From positions 1 through 57,630 of the forward strand of contig NZ_JQKX01000001.1 in the NCBI RefSeq assembly GCF_000746275.1: a stretch of 57,630 nucleotides of DNA, read 5' to 3'. The notes beneath the pieces are model-generated. The model was given only the letters and a program-made list of their open reading frames with translations. It did not search any database and was not told the origin of the DNA. Below, one piece after another: positions 7,517 through 16,137 of this stretch (within the stretch, counting starts at the first letter, position 1; each line of letters begins with the position of its first letter). Origin of the DNA: Thermopetrobacter sp. TC1. Its GTDB lineage: Bacteria > Pseudomonadota > Alphaproteobacteria > Rhizobiales > Aestuariivirgaceae. A program made the position numbers and the translations under genes.

Positions 7517-9151
7517 ATGACGAAACAGGAGAACACCGGCCTGAATGCGCCAGACGATTCTTGCACCGTGGAAGGGACACGCCTGTGCGCCTGTGACATT
7601 CTCAGCGTCAGGGAAATGTATGCGGCCGATGCCGCCGCCATGGAATTCGGCGTTTCCGGCCCCGCCCTGATGGAGCGCGCCGGCCGCGCCGTTGCCGAGG
7701 CCGCGCTGGCCCTGTATCGCAGGGAAGGCTTGCATGACAGCCCCGTGCTCGTTCTCGCCGGTCCGGGCAACAATGGCGGGGACGGTTTCGTTGCCGCCCG
7801 CATTCTCGCAGACGAACACCGCCTGCCGGTCACGGTGGCGCTGCTTGGCCCGCGCCAGCGCCTGAAAGGCGATGCCGCCCGCGCCGCCGCGCAATGGACC
7901 GGCCCGCTCGCCTCTCTGGACAGCCTGGCGAAGGAACGCAAGCGGCTGTACGCCTATCCGCTGGTGATTGATGCCCTCTTCGGCGCCGGGCTTGACCGCC
8001 CCCTGAAGGATCCGGTGGCGCGCATCGTGCGCTTTCTCAACGCGCTGCATGAACAGGGGCGTGTGCGCATTCTCGCCGTTGACGTGCCCAGCGGCCTGCA
8101 TGGCGATCTCGCCCGTCCCCTGCCGGAAAGCCTCTGTCTGAATGCGGATATCACCGTCACCTTCTTCCGCAAGAAGCCGGCGCACGTGCTCTATCCCGGC
8201 AAGGATCTCTGCGGAAAGGTGATTGTCGCCGATATCGGCATTCCCGAGCATGTGCTGGCAGGCCGTTTTCACACCACGAAAGAAAGCCACCCCTGCTTAT
8301 GGCAGAATCAGCTGCCCGGGTTTTCGCGCGCCCAGCACAAATATGAGCGCGGCTCCGTCGTCGTTCTCTCCGGCAATGCCCTGCATACCGGCGCCTCCCG
8401 CCTTGCCGCATATGGCGCATTGCACGCCGGCGCCGGCGCCGTCACCCTCGCCGGAGAGCCTGAAGCCCTGAAAATCCAGGCCGCTCATGTAACCGAAATC
8501 ATGCTCGATCTCTTCACCCGGCCGGATGAATTTCCGGACGTGCTGAAGCGCAAGCGGGCCCATGCCGCCCTGCTCGGCCCCGCCGCCGGCACCGATCAGC
8601 GCCTAAAGGAGAGCGTTCTTGAAACACTGAAGACCCCCGCGCTGGCCTGCGTGCTTGATGCCGATGTCTTCACCGTTTTCCGCAACAATCCGCAAGACCT
8701 CTTCTCCGCCATTGCCGAACAGAACGCCCCGGTGGTGCTCACGCCCCACGAAGGCGAGTTCGCCCGCCTGTTCCCTGACCTTGCCGTGAATGCCTGCGAT
8801 CTCAACAAGATCGAACGCGCCCGCACGGCCGCGCGGCGCGCCGCCGCCACCGTCGTGCTCAAAGGGCCGGATACGGTCATTGCCACGCCTTCCGGTGATG
8901 CGTTTGTTGCCGCACATGCACCGCCCTGGCTGGCCCGGGCCGGATCCGGCGATGCTCTTGCCGGTCTCATTGCCGGCCTTCTCGCCCGGGGATGCCATGG
9001 CCCCGTGGCCGCCTGCGCCGCCGTTCATGCCCATGCCGAGGCCGCCTGGCGGCTGGGCCCGCACATGATCGCCGCTGATCTGCCCGCCGCAGCCGGGCGC
9101 ATTCTTGCGGAATTGTCCGGCCAGGAGCAGGTTTGGCGCGTTCGAAGATAG
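7517..9151 (+). CDS. nnr: Bifunctional NAD(P)H-hydrate epimerase/dehydratase
   Basis: 544 residues. It repairs damaged NAD(P)HX: the N-terminal YjeF_N-type epimerase (about residues 27-240) interconverts R and S forms, and the C-terminal kinase-fold dehydratase (about 262-540) restores NAD(P)H using ADP or ATP. Seen: GPGNNGGDGFVAAR in the epimerase, VDVPSGLHGD, and in the dehydratase HKYERGSVVVLSG, LTPHEGEFARLF and AGSGDALAGLIAGLLARG. Start at the ATG after AAGGCC; it is divergent from glnB, an order often seen in alphaproteobacteria. Both halves look intact. Confidence 0.93.
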   Translation: MTKQENTGLNAPDDSCTVEGTRLCACDILSVREMYAADAAAMEFGVSGPALMERAGRAVAEAALALYRREGLHDSPVLVLAGPGNNGGDGFVAARILADEHRLPVTVALLGPRQRLKGDAARAAAQWTGPLASLDSLAKERKRLYAYPLVIDALFGAGLDRPLKDPVARIVRFLNALHEQGRVRILAVDVPSGLHGDLARPLPESLCLNADITVTFFRKKPAHVLYPGKDLCGKVIVADIGIPEHVLAGRFHTTKESHPCLWQNQLPGFSRAQHKYERGSVVVLSGNALHTGASRLAAYGALHAGAGAVTLAGEPEALKIQAAHVTEIMLDLFTRPDEFPDVLKRKRAHAALLGPAAGTDQRLKESVLETLKTPALACVLDADVFTVFRNNPQDLFSAIAEQNAPVVLTPHEGEFARLFPDLAVNACDLNKIERARTAARRAAATVVLKGPDTVIATPSGDAFVAAHAPPWLARAGSGDALAGLIAGLLARGCHGPVAACAAVHAHAEAAWRLGPHMIAADLPAAAGRILAELSGQEQVWRVRR

Positions 9152-9201
9152 GACAGCCCGATGACAGATGACAAAAGCGCGGCATTGTGGTCATACAAAC
9201 A

Positions 9202-9230
9202 CTGGCCGAATGCCCGGGGCTTTGCTATAG
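9202..9230 (+). promoter_or_regulatory. Probable promoter of tRNA-Leu
   Basis: CTGGCC (9202-9207), a 17-nt spacer and CTATAG (9225-9230) give a housekeeping-type promoter ending 54 bp before the tRNA. Confidence 0.45.
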
Positions 9231-9284
9231 AGCGCGCAATTCACCTCCTGGCGCATGCTTGAGCCGGAGGGCGTCCTGCCGTTT

Positions 9285-9369
9285 GCGGGCGTGGCGGAAT
9301 TGGTAGACGCGCAGGATTTAGGTTCCTGTGGGGCAACCCGTGAGGGTTCGACTCCCTCCGCCCGCACCA
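9285..9369 (+). tRNA. tRNA-Leu (anticodon TAG)
   Basis: 85 nt including an encoded CCA. The acceptor stem GCGGGCG pairs with CGCCCGC. The anticodon stem CAGGA/TCCTG encloses TTTAGGT, giving anticodon TAG (reads CTA and other CTN codons). A long variable arm, GTGGGGCAACCC, marks the class II tRNA, and the T-arm is GAGGG-TTCGACT-CCCTC. Confidence 0.95.
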
Positions 9370-9556
9370 CCGGGCGGGGCGCGAACCGGGCGGTTGGCTC
9401 ACGGCGTGCGCCGCTTCGCCGGCAGGCAAAAAAGGGGAATTCGAAAAACGGGGCCGTCGCCACCGCATTCGGATCAGGACCGGTCTGAAACCGGCCGTGA
9501 CGGAGGCGAAAAACGGCGGCCAAGAGGGTTTTGCCAGAGGAATGGATCGAAACGTC

Positions 9557-11125
9557 ATGGAAGCACAGGAAATTCTCAACGAGGGCTTGAAGCGCCAGTA
9601 CAAGGTCACGGTTCCTGCCGCGGAGCTCGCCGGCCGGCTCGATTCCCGTCTTGCCGAAATGGCCAAGAACGCACGAATCCCCGGCTTTCGTCCCGGCAAG
9701 GTGCCGGTGAAGCACTTAAAGCGCCTTTACGGCAAGCAGGTCATGGCCGAGGTCATGGACGAGGCCATCCGCGACACCGTGCAGAAGGTGCTCTCCGACA
9801 ATGCGCTCAAGGCCGCCTATCAGCCGGACATCGCCCTTGCTGACGAGAGCAAGGAGGCGGTGGAGAAGATCATCAACGGCGAGGCCGATCTCGTCTACAC
9901 CATGACCTTCGAGATCACGCCCGAGATCGAGGTCGGCGATCTCTCCGACATTGCCCTCACCCGTTACAAGGTGAAGGTGCCGGAGGAGGATATCGAGGAG
10001 GCGGTCAAGAACATCGCCGAGCAGTTCAAGGATTATGAGGATCGCCCCGAGGGTGAGCCGGCCGAGGAGGGCGACCGGGTTGTCATTTCCTTTGTCGGCC
10101 GCATCGATGGCGAGGAATTCGAGGGCGGTTCCGCCGAGGATGTGCCCCTCGTGCTCGGCTCCGGTCAGTTCATCCCCGGTTTTGAGGAGCAGCTCATTGG
10201 CGTCAAGGCCGGCGAGGAGCGCACCATCGAGGTCACCTTCCCCGAGCAGTATGGCGTGGAGAAACTGGCCGGCAAGAAGGCGGAGTTCACCGTGCGGGTG
10301 AAATCCGTGGAAAAGCCGGTGGAGCAGGAAATCGACGACGCCTTCGCCCAGAAGATCGGCTTTGAGAACCTCGAGCAGCTCAAGCAGCGTGTGCGCGAGC
10401 AGGTGGAGGCCGAATTCGAGCAGACCGCCTATACCGAACTGAAGCGCGCCGTTCTCGACGCGCTCGATGCGCGCTATGACTTCCCCGTGCCGCAGCGGCT
10501 GGTGGATTCCGAATTCGAGCAGATCTGGCACACCCTCGAACACGAGATGAAGGACGCCGGCCGCACCTTCGAGGACGAGGGCACCACCGAGGAAGAGGCG
10601 CGCAAGGAATATCGCGACATCGCCGAGCGCCGCGTCCGCCTGGGCCTTCTGCTCGGCACCATTGGCGAGCAGGCCGGCATCACCGTCAGCGACGAGGAGC
10701 TGCAGCAGGCGCTCATTGAGCGCGCGCGCCAGTTCCCGGGCCAGGAAAAGCAGGTGTTCGAATATTACCGTGAGCACCCCGAGGCCTTGATCGAGCTGCG
10801 CGGGCCCATCTTCGAGCAGAAGGTTATCGATCACATCATCGAGCAGGCTCAGGTGACCGAAAAGGAGGTCACCCGCGACGAGCTGGAGGAAATCCTCAAG
10901 GAAGAGGAAGAAAAGGCCGAAGCCAAAAAGAAGGACGGCGCCAAGGAAAAGAAGGCCAAATCCGGCAAGAAATCGGCAAAGTCGGCGAAATCCGCCTCCG
11001 GCAAGGCTGCTGAAAAGAAAACGACAAAGAAGGCCTCCGCCAAATCCACGTCAGCGAAGAGCAAGTCCGCCTCCAAGAGCAAGAAAAGCACCAAGAAGAG
11101 CGCGGACTCCGAGAACAAGGACTAA
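9557..11125 (+). CDS. tig: Trigger factor chaperone/PPIase with Lys-rich tail
   Basis: About 522 residues. It is a ribosome-bound chaperone that meets nascent chains at the exit tunnel. Seen: the ribosome-binding domain with the signature GFRPGKVP, an FKBP-type PPIase domain (about residues 150-235, with RVVISFVG, FIPGFEEQLIG and TFPEQYG) and the helical C-domain. The start was placed at MEAQEILNEGLKR because alphaproteobacterial homologues begin like this. Alternatives are ATG at 9542 and GTG at 9497, and the Shine-Dalgarno AGAGGA is oddly placed (about 15 nt before 9557). Beyond the usual end there are about 80 residues almost entirely of Lys, Ser, Ala and Glu, resembling a histone H1 tail. 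Confidence 0.95.
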   Translation: MEAQEILNEGLKRQYKVTVPAAELAGRLDSRLAEMAKNARIPGFRPGKVPVKHLKRLYGKQVMAEVMDEAIRDTVQKVLSDNALKAAYQPDIALADESKEAVEKIINGEADLVYTMTFEITPEIEVGDLSDIALTRYKVKVPEEDIEEAVKNIAEQFKDYEDRPEGEPAEEGDRVVISFVGRIDGEEFEGGSAEDVPLVLGSGQFIPGFEEQLIGVKAGEERTIEVTFPEQYGVEKLAGKKAEFTVRVKSVEKPVEQEIDDAFAQKIGFENLEQLKQRVREQVEAEFEQTAYTELKRAVLDALDARYDFPVPQRLVDSEFEQIWHTLEHEMKDAGRTFEDEGTTEEEARKEYRDIAERRVRLGLLLGTIGEQAGITVSDEELQQALIERARQFPGQEKQVFEYYREHPEALIELRGPIFEQKVIDHIIEQAQVTEKEVTRDELEEILKEEEEKAEAKKKDGAKEKKAKSGKKSAKSAKSASGKAAEKKTTKKASAKSTSAKSKSASKSKKSTKKSADSENKD

Positions 11126-11149
11126 GTGCCTACGTAAAGATTCTAAAAA

Positions 11150-11230
11150 GCCCCCCGCGCTCCCACCCAAGTACCCTGTTTGATGCACAAATATCGGGTA
11201 GCTTAAGTGGGGGCGTGGGGCGATGGGCGG
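11150..11230. repeat. Family C palindromic element, copy 1
   Basis: Begins GCCCCCCGCGCTCCCACC and ends GGGGGCGTGGGGCGATGG, an imperfect inverted repeat of about 80 bp with ACCCTGTTTGATGCA in the middle. The copy at 42723-42800 matches it base for base over most positions, with mainly C/T and A/G differences that keep pairing. It follows the trigger-factor stop by 25 bp. Confidence 0.8.
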
Positions 11231-11289
11231 TGCGAAAATTTGCCCGCGGGCGAATAGCTCTAAGGAGCCCCGATTACAACATGTCTTTG

Positions 11290-11330
11290 CGCCTTCGCCG
11301 GTTCTGGCCGGTGAAGGCGTTTTCTTCTTC
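11290..11330 (+). terminator. Terminator downstream of tig
   Basis: CGCCTTCGCCGG, a short TTCTGG loop, CCGGTGAAGGCG and then TTTTCTTCTT. It is the first terminator-like stem after tig and the family C element. Confidence 0.65.
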
Positions 11331-11344
11331 ACACCCTGAAACCG

Positions 11345-11381
11345 AAAGGGCGATGCATCCGGCGGGATGCATCGCCCTTTT
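11345..11381. terminator. Bidirectional terminator hairpin
   Basis: AAAGGGCGATGCATCC-GGCG-GGATGCATCGCCCTTT is a perfect 16-bp stem with T-rich ends on both strands. It can stop tig transcripts and also the minus-strand small membrane gene that ends at 11434. Confidence 0.7.
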
Positions 11382-11433
11382 CATTCTCGGCATCACAGAA
11401 GCACGCGGAATGAAAATCACAAACCAACCCTTG

Positions 11434-11577
11434 TCATTCGCGCAGGTCGGGCCGCAGGTCCATCACGCGATCCGCATGTTCTCGTGATGCCCGCACCAGC
11501 GCCATGAAATGCAGCGCAAAAATGCTGGCCATGGCCATGACCAGCAAGGCGAGAAAAATGATCAGTGCCGAAGACAT
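11434..11577 (-). CDS. Small single-span membrane protein
   Basis: 47 residues starting MSSALIIFLALLVMAM. One transmembrane helix (about residues 4-26) is followed by a charged tail ALVRASREHADRVMDLRPD. The ATG is preferred to an upstream in-frame start at 11694, whose extra 39 residues are Gly/Arg-rich and look non-coding. The Shine-Dalgarno is weak. The stretch FALHFMALVRASRE resembles FALHAIALRKAMRE in the divergent small protein at 11831, so the two may be related. No recognised family. Confidence 0.5.
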   Translation of the reverse strand: MSSALIIFLALLVMAMASIFALHFMALVRASREHADRVMDLRPDLRE

Positions 11578-11688
11578 TGATCCAAGCCCCCGTCCATGTG
11601 CGGCCTGCCCCGTCCGGCCGCGTGCCTTGCCTCTGTTCGAATCACCTGCCCCTGGGAAAACTTTAGCAGGCCCACAAGCCTCTGCAAC

Positions 11689-11715
11689 CCGCACGCGCCT
11701 TTCGCGTGCGGTTTT
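11689..11715 (+). terminator. Hairpin plus T-run between the two small membrane genes
   Basis: CCGCACGCG-CCTTT-CGCGTGCGG followed by TTTT. In plus orientation it reads as a terminator with no plus-strand gene directly upstream, so it may instead attenuate the leader of the small gene at 11831. Confidence 0.5.
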
Positions 11716-11830
11716 ATGCTTAACCGGGTGTTAAGCGCCTTTGGGCAATCTTGCTGAACATGACCGCCGGATTGCGCCGGCGTCGTGTCATGTCAATCGT
11801 GTCGATCTCAAGTTCCGGGGTTAAGGGGTC

Positions 11831-11986
11831 ATGATGCTGTTTGTGGGCGCTTCCTTCCTTCTGGCCACCGTTCTCGTCTTTGCGCTGCATGCCATCGCCC
11901 TGCGCAAGGCCATGCGCGAAACCGAGGAGCTTTACGCCATTACCTGGTTCATGAACGAGGACGCCGACCTCGGCGAACAGGCCTGA
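11831..11986 (+). CDS. Small single-span membrane protein
   Basis: 51 residues, MMLFVGASFLLATVLVFALH followed by AIALRKAMRETEELYAITWF and an acidic end. The start ATG has AAGGGG about 4 nt upstream (a strong Shine-Dalgarno with short spacing). There is one transmembrane helix at about residues 3-22. It is too short for a routine ORF cut-off. Similar in plan, and in the FALHxxAL core, to the divergent 47-residue protein at 11434-11577. Function unknown. Confidence 0.55.
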   Translation: MMLFVGASFLLATVLVFALHAIALRKAMRETEELYAITWFMNEDADLGEQA

Positions 11987-12047
11987 ACGCTCCCCTTCCC
12001 TGAAAGCCGCCTTTTTCCGGGCGCTTAAAACCCTGTCCGGGGCGGCA

Positions 12048-13001
12048 TCAGCCCTTTATGGCGTGAATATCCAGCGCGGCCACCACCGGATGCGTGGCCG
12101 GATCCAGCCGCGTCCATTCCGCCAGTGAGCCGTCATAGAGCTTCGAGGGCTCTCCCAGCATTTCCGAGCGCACAAACCAGCCCAGGGAAGCCCTGTGGCC
12201 GGTGTTGCAGAAATGAATGGCCGCCCCCGGCTTCACGCCCAGCAGCTCATGCAGGCGCGCGGCCTGTGCCCGGGTCAGGAGCTTGCCCTTGTGGGCCAGC
12301 CAGTCTTCCGGCACGTTGATCGCGCCGGGAATGGTGCCATAGCGCTTCACCGAGCCGGACTTGAACACGCCCTTGTGCTGCCCCACCGGGCGGTTGTCGA
12401 TCAGCTGCACCGCCTTCGTCTTCAACGCTTCTTCCACATCCGCCGCCTTGGCCAGCCAGGCTTCGGTGTAACGGGGTTCAAAGCGCTTGGCCTGTGGCTT
12501 GCGGCTGCCCTTTTCCAGCGGAAAGCCCTTCGCCGCCATCCAGCCGCGCATGCCGCCGGCAAGCATGGAGACGGCCTTATGTCCCATCGTCTTCAGCGAC
12601 CAGTACACGCGCGTGGCCATGCCCACATCACCGGAGGAAAAGCCTGCCGGCACCACGATCACATGATCCTCGTTGCCAATGCCCAGCGCGCCGATCATCG
12701 CCGCCAGCTTCTCCGGTGGCAGCATCACACCCGGCACGCCGTTGATTTCCGTGCGCCAGTCGTCATAGGCGGTGAAAACCGCGCCCGGAATATGTCCCCG
12801 CGCATAGAATCGCGGCGAGGTCACATCGAGAATCACAATCCCCGGCTTGTCCAGACGCGCTTTCAGCCACTCCCGGCTCACCAGCGGCGCAACCGCGCTC
12901 TCGCCCGTCTTCGCCGCAACGGAGCGCACGCCGCCAACGCCCATGATCATCGCCAGCGCCGCCGCACCGCTCAACCATTCCCTGCGCGTGATGCCCTGCA
13001 T
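12048..13001 (-). CDS. Tat-exported two-domain rhodanese/sulfurtransferase
   Basis: 317 residues. It begins MQGITRREWLSGAAALAM, a twin-arginine (RREWL) signal, so the enzyme is probably exported folded to the periplasm. Two rhodanese domains follow (about residues 40-165 and 175-310). The first, inactive-type domain has LDVTSPRFYARGHIPGAVF. The second has the active-site loop CNTGHRAS with Cys265. Such enzymes move sulfane sulfur from thiosulfate or 3-mercaptopyruvate to a thiophilic acceptor. The start was chosen for the GAGGG Shine-Dalgarno and because the signal peptide begins there; 31 upstream in-frame codons look non-coding. Confidence 0.9.
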   Translation of the reverse strand: MQGITRREWLSGAAALAMIMGVGGVRSVAAKTGESAVAPLVSREWLKARLDKPGIVILDVTSPRFYARGHIPGAVFTAYDDWRTEINGVPGVMLPPEKLAAMIGALGIGNEDHVIVVPAGFSSGDVGMATRVYWSLKTMGHKAVSMLAGGMRGWMAAKGFPLEKGSRKPQAKRFEPRYTEAWLAKAADVEEALKTKAVQLIDNRPVGQHKGVFKSGSVKRYGTIPGAINVPEDWLAHKGKLLTRAQAARLHELLGVKPGAAIHFCNTGHRASLGWFVRSEMLGEPSKLYDGSLAEWTRLDPATHPVVAALDIHAIKG

Positions 13002-13207
13002 GCTGACGCCCTCCCTTCTGGCATGGCTTTCCCTCGATAAGATAGGCAGCAGCCCCCCACTCTCACAAGGGGAGCACACCATTTCGTGATGCACTCAGGA
13101 AAGCCCGCAGGCAAGGCGTTTGCTCAGACTGTAATCCGAAACACCGCCTTCAACGCGCCAAAAAACAGGCAGGGAAAAGATGGAATGGAACGGATGAGAA
13201 TCAGCCT

Positions 13208-13642
13208 TCAGCGCCGAAAGCGCAGCCGGGGCGTGCCGTCCTTTTTATAGAGCCCCTCAAACCAGCGGCCATTGCGATAAACACGGCCGCATTTGTAGCG
13301 CCCCTTCGTCCAGACCTTGAAGGAAACACAAAGGGCGTTGCCCTTGACCGTCCAGCGCCCTTCATCAAACCGGTTATCGGAAACCGCGCGCAAGGTGCCA
13401 TTGGGCTCAATCTTCACCTTGGCCTTGTGCCCTTTCCAGATCGCCACATAAACCCCGCGCAAGTTTTTCAGCGTCGCGGCGGAAACCGGCGCGCCTTTCG
13501 CATGGGCCGAAACCGAAAGATGCGCAATGAAAACAAAGTTCAGGCCGGCCAGCAGAAAGACCAGGAGAAACGCCCGGAAAACGCCTCTGCTTGTGTCTTT
13601 AAACCATGAGCGATGAAACGGGCTGGAAAGTCTGACGATCAT
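13208..13642 (-). CDS. Small exported protein, possibly DUF995-like
   Basis: 144 residues. An N-terminal hydrophobic segment (AFLLVFLLAGLNFVFIAHLSV) ends at AHA-KG and looks like a signal peptide or anchor. The mature part, with GVYVAIWKGHKAKVKIEPNG, RFDEGRWTVKGNALCVSF and CGRVYRNGRWFEGLY, has the beta-rich look of DUF995-type proteins (a GxW..KG.LC..F pattern and two Cys). I cannot confirm the family. It shares the minus strand with the sulfurtransferase 206 bp downstream. Confidence 0.6.
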   Translation of the reverse strand: MIVRLSSPFHRSWFKDTSRGVFRAFLLVFLLAGLNFVFIAHLSVSAHAKGAPVSAATLKNLRGVYVAIWKGHKAKVKIEPNGTLRAVSDNRFDEGRWTVKGNALCVSFKVWTKGRYKCGRVYRNGRWFEGLYKKDGTPRLRFRR

Positions 13643-13723
13643 GCGGATACGGCTCGCTTCGCTTGATCAGGTCCCCCATTCACACGTCGTCTGAATGCCA
13701 AAACATATGGGGGAAAGCGGCAA

Positions 13724-13798
13724 TGGCGCGCCCTAGGGGAATCGAACCCCTCTTTCCAGCGTGAAAGGCTGGCGTCCTAGCCGATAGACGAAGGGCGC
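13724..13798 (-). tRNA. tRNA-Glu (anticodon TTC)
   Basis: 75 nt including an encoded CCA. The acceptor is GCGCCCT/AGGGCGC, the anticodon stem CCAGC/GCTGG encloses CTTTCAC (anticodon TTC), and the T-arm is AGGGG-TTCGATT-CCCCT. Confidence 0.94.
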
Positions 13799-13813
13799 CC
13801 GATTGGCGAGCCC

Positions 13814-13842
13814 TCTATAGGGAGGTTTTGCGAAGCTGACAA
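13814..13842 (-). promoter_or_regulatory. Promoter of tRNA-Glu
   Basis: On the minus strand TTGTCA (13837-13842), a spacer of exactly 17 nt and TATAGA (13814-13819), 16 bp before the tRNA 5' end. This is the best sigma-70 match seen in the window. Confidence 0.75.
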
Positions 13843-13927
13843 GAGGGAGAATGCATCTTCTGCGCCGGAATTGGCCCAACTTCCCTCTCATTACATCCCA
13901 AAACGGCAAAGTCTCCGGGATTGGGGC

Positions 13928-16123
13928 TCAAAAACCCGCTCCCCGAAAGATGACGAAAAAGACCCGCCGCATGATGCGCACAAGCAGGCTTTCCGGTTCC
14001 GCCTCCACGATCACCCGCCCACGACAGGCCTGTGGACAAAGATCCGCCTTCTCCGGAAAGCCATCCATCCGCGCCCGCAGCCGCAGCGGAAACATGCCGC
14101 GCCGCAAACGAATGGCGCCCCTTTCGTCCCGTTCCGCCGCCACCGGCCCGCCATGCACCGAGGCAAGATACGCAATATCGCGTCCTTCCCGCCGCGCCGC
14201 ATCAATGCGGGTCAGCACAAGCGGTACGCGCGCCCGTGTCGGATCATCGGCGATGAACCAGGCCTTCGCTCCCGGCTTGATACGGCGGACCTCGGTTTCC
14301 ACAATCAGGGCTGCCGCGCGCTGCCCTGCGCCATCGGCAATGCGGGCAAGCAGCGCGCCGCGCTCAACCCATCCCCCGGGGCGCAACCCGCGCGCCACAT
14401 CGCGCAACTGCCCGCTCACCGGCGCTTTCAGAACAAGCGCCGCACGCCGCTTTTCCAGCCCGGCGATTTCCGCAAGCAGCGCCGCGCGCCGCTTTTCCAG
14501 CACCGCCTTCTTCTCAAGCAGCGTGCGGCTGGCCGCCAGCCGCGCAAGCTGCACCTCAACCAGCCGCAGGCGGATGCGCGCCCGCTTCAGCGCATGCGCA
14601 AGCTCCGGCGAATGAAGCGTTGCCAGAACCGTTCCGGCCTCAACCCGCTCACCGGGCCGGATATGGATCTCATCGATGCGTGCCGCTTCCGGCGCCCGGA
14701 TCTCCGCCTCCTGCCCTGCCAGCAACACCGCCGGCGCCTGCACCGTATGCCAGATCGGCAACACCAGAAAGAGCATAAGACCGGCAAGGATGAGCAAAGG
14801 GCGCAGTGGCCGCCCCTGCCGCAGAACCTCCCCGCGGCGCGACCACCAGTCCCGAACCACGCCGCCCACAGGCTTCAGCACGAAAAACCAGATTCCCACC
14901 CCCGCCAGCGGCAGGCCCAGCACCTTGGGAAAGGCGTGATAGACAAGAAGGGCAATGCCCGTGAACAGCAGCAGGCGATAGATCCACGAGGCCCAGGCAT
15001 AGAGAATGAGCCCGCGCGCCAGCCGCGACGGAAACTGTTCCGGCGGCGCCTCTTTCAGCCCCAGCAGCACCTGGCGCAAATGCCACAGAGCCAGGGCGAA
15101 GGCCCGCGGCTGCAGGTTGTGCATGCTCAAGATATCGGCGAGGATATGATAGCCGTCAAAGCGCATGAAGGGGCTGGCGTTGATCGCCAGCGTCCCCACC
15201 AGCGAGGTTACCGCAACGAAATAGGCCGCCGCGCGCCCCGGCCCGTCCGGCAGAAAGGCCCATAGAAACAGGGCAACACCCGCCAGCGCCAGTTCCACCA
15301 GAATGCCCGCGGCGCTGATCAACAGCCGTTTTTTATGATCGCGCACCCGCCAGGCATCGCCGACATCGGTATAGAGCATCGGCATCATCACCAGAAACGC
15401 TACCCCCATCGTCGGCACCCGGCAGCCAAAGCGCAGCGCTGTCAGGGCATGACCCAGCTCATGCGCCGTCTTCACGAACACGAGCGCCAGCGCATGCAGC
15501 ATCAGCCCTTCCGCCGTAAGAGACCGCGCGAAGGTGGCCGAAAAGACATCCCACTGCCGCAGGGTCATGAACAGACCAAAAAGCCCGATCACCAAGACAA
15601 GGAACAGCCCCGCCGGTCGCCCCAGCCACAGCACATGGGGCAAAAGCCGCTCAAGCCACCTTTGCGGCTTCACCAGCGGAATGCGGAAGAACAGGTATCC
15701 GTGCAGAATGCGCTTCCACAGCGGCTGTCTGTGCGCCTGCGCCTGCCGCACCAGCCCTTTCCAGCCGCCGCCGGCGACGGCAAGCAGGCCGTTGCTCGCC
15801 AGGAAGCGTAGCATCGCCGCCACGCCCTCTTCCGAAACATCCAGCCCGTATTCGGCCTTCAGCGCTTCGCACAACCTGAACACGCTGCCCGCCTGCCAGC
15901 AGGCCAGCGCCCGCGCCATGGTGCGAGTGATGTGAAAATAGCGGTTACGCACGGGATCGAAGATCAGCCAGCCCTTTCCGCGCGCCGCATCCCGCCCCGC
16001 CGGCATCAGGCGCAGATCCTCCCGCAGCGGCGGCAGCGGCACATCTTTTTCCGCTGCCTCGCCGAGATCATCATCCTGCGGCGTGATGCCATCCCTTGCC
16101 GCGATGTGCAGTTGCGCCGTCAT
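13928..16123 (-). CDS. PqqD/RRE-like + M50 metalloprotease + HlyD-like fusion
   Basis: 731 residues in three parts. Residues about 30-116 resemble PqqD/RRE leader-binding domains: a WLIFDPVRNRYFHI strand block, CEALKAEYGLDVSEEG, then FLASNGLL. Residues about 140-460 form a polytopic M50 (site-2 protease) core with HELGH at 221-225 and the distal NASPFMRFDG at 315-324, so zinc ligands are present. Residues about 460-730 are a HlyD/lipoyl-like periplasmic region (IRAPEAARIDEIHI, GERVEAGTVL, a coiled coil rich in Leu/Arg/Glu, then VLKAPVSGQL). The start lies 14 bp after the upstream adaptor stop, so it is the distal gene of an operon with the giant protein. Likely role (inference): recognise and process or export the giant protein. 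It is related by plan to YydH-type peptide zinc metalloproteases. Confidence 0.85.
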   Translation of the reverse strand: MTAQLHIAARDGITPQDDDLGEAAEKDVPLPPLREDLRLMPAGRDAARGKGWLIFDPVRNRYFHITRTMARALACWQAGSVFRLCEALKAEYGLDVSEEGVAAMLRFLASNGLLAVAGGGWKGLVRQAQAHRQPLWKRILHGYLFFRIPLVKPQRWLERLLPHVLWLGRPAGLFLVLVIGLFGLFMTLRQWDVFSATFARSLTAEGLMLHALALVFVKTAHELGHALTALRFGCRVPTMGVAFLVMMPMLYTDVGDAWRVRDHKKRLLISAAGILVELALAGVALFLWAFLPDGPGRAAAYFVAVTSLVGTLAINASPFMRFDGYHILADILSMHNLQPRAFALALWHLRQVLLGLKEAPPEQFPSRLARGLILYAWASWIYRLLLFTGIALLVYHAFPKVLGLPLAGVGIWFFVLKPVGGVVRDWWSRRGEVLRQGRPLRPLLILAGLMLFLVLPIWHTVQAPAVLLAGQEAEIRAPEAARIDEIHIRPGERVEAGTVLATLHSPELAHALKRARIRLRLVEVQLARLAASRTLLEKKAVLEKRRAALLAEIAGLEKRRAALVLKAPVSGQLRDVARGLRPGGWVERGALLARIADGAGQRAAALIVETEVRRIKPGAKAWFIADDPTRARVPLVLTRIDAARREGRDIAYLASVHGGPVAAERDERGAIRLRRGMFPLRLRARMDGFPEKADLCPQACRGRVIVEAEPESLLVRIMRRVFFVIFRGAGF

Positions 16124-16137
16124 CCCCGCGCCATCCC

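Noticed and set aside
9716-10834. A 372-codon minus-strand frame opposite trigger factor
   Set aside because: Shadow, Leu/Gly/Asp/His-rich, no motif.
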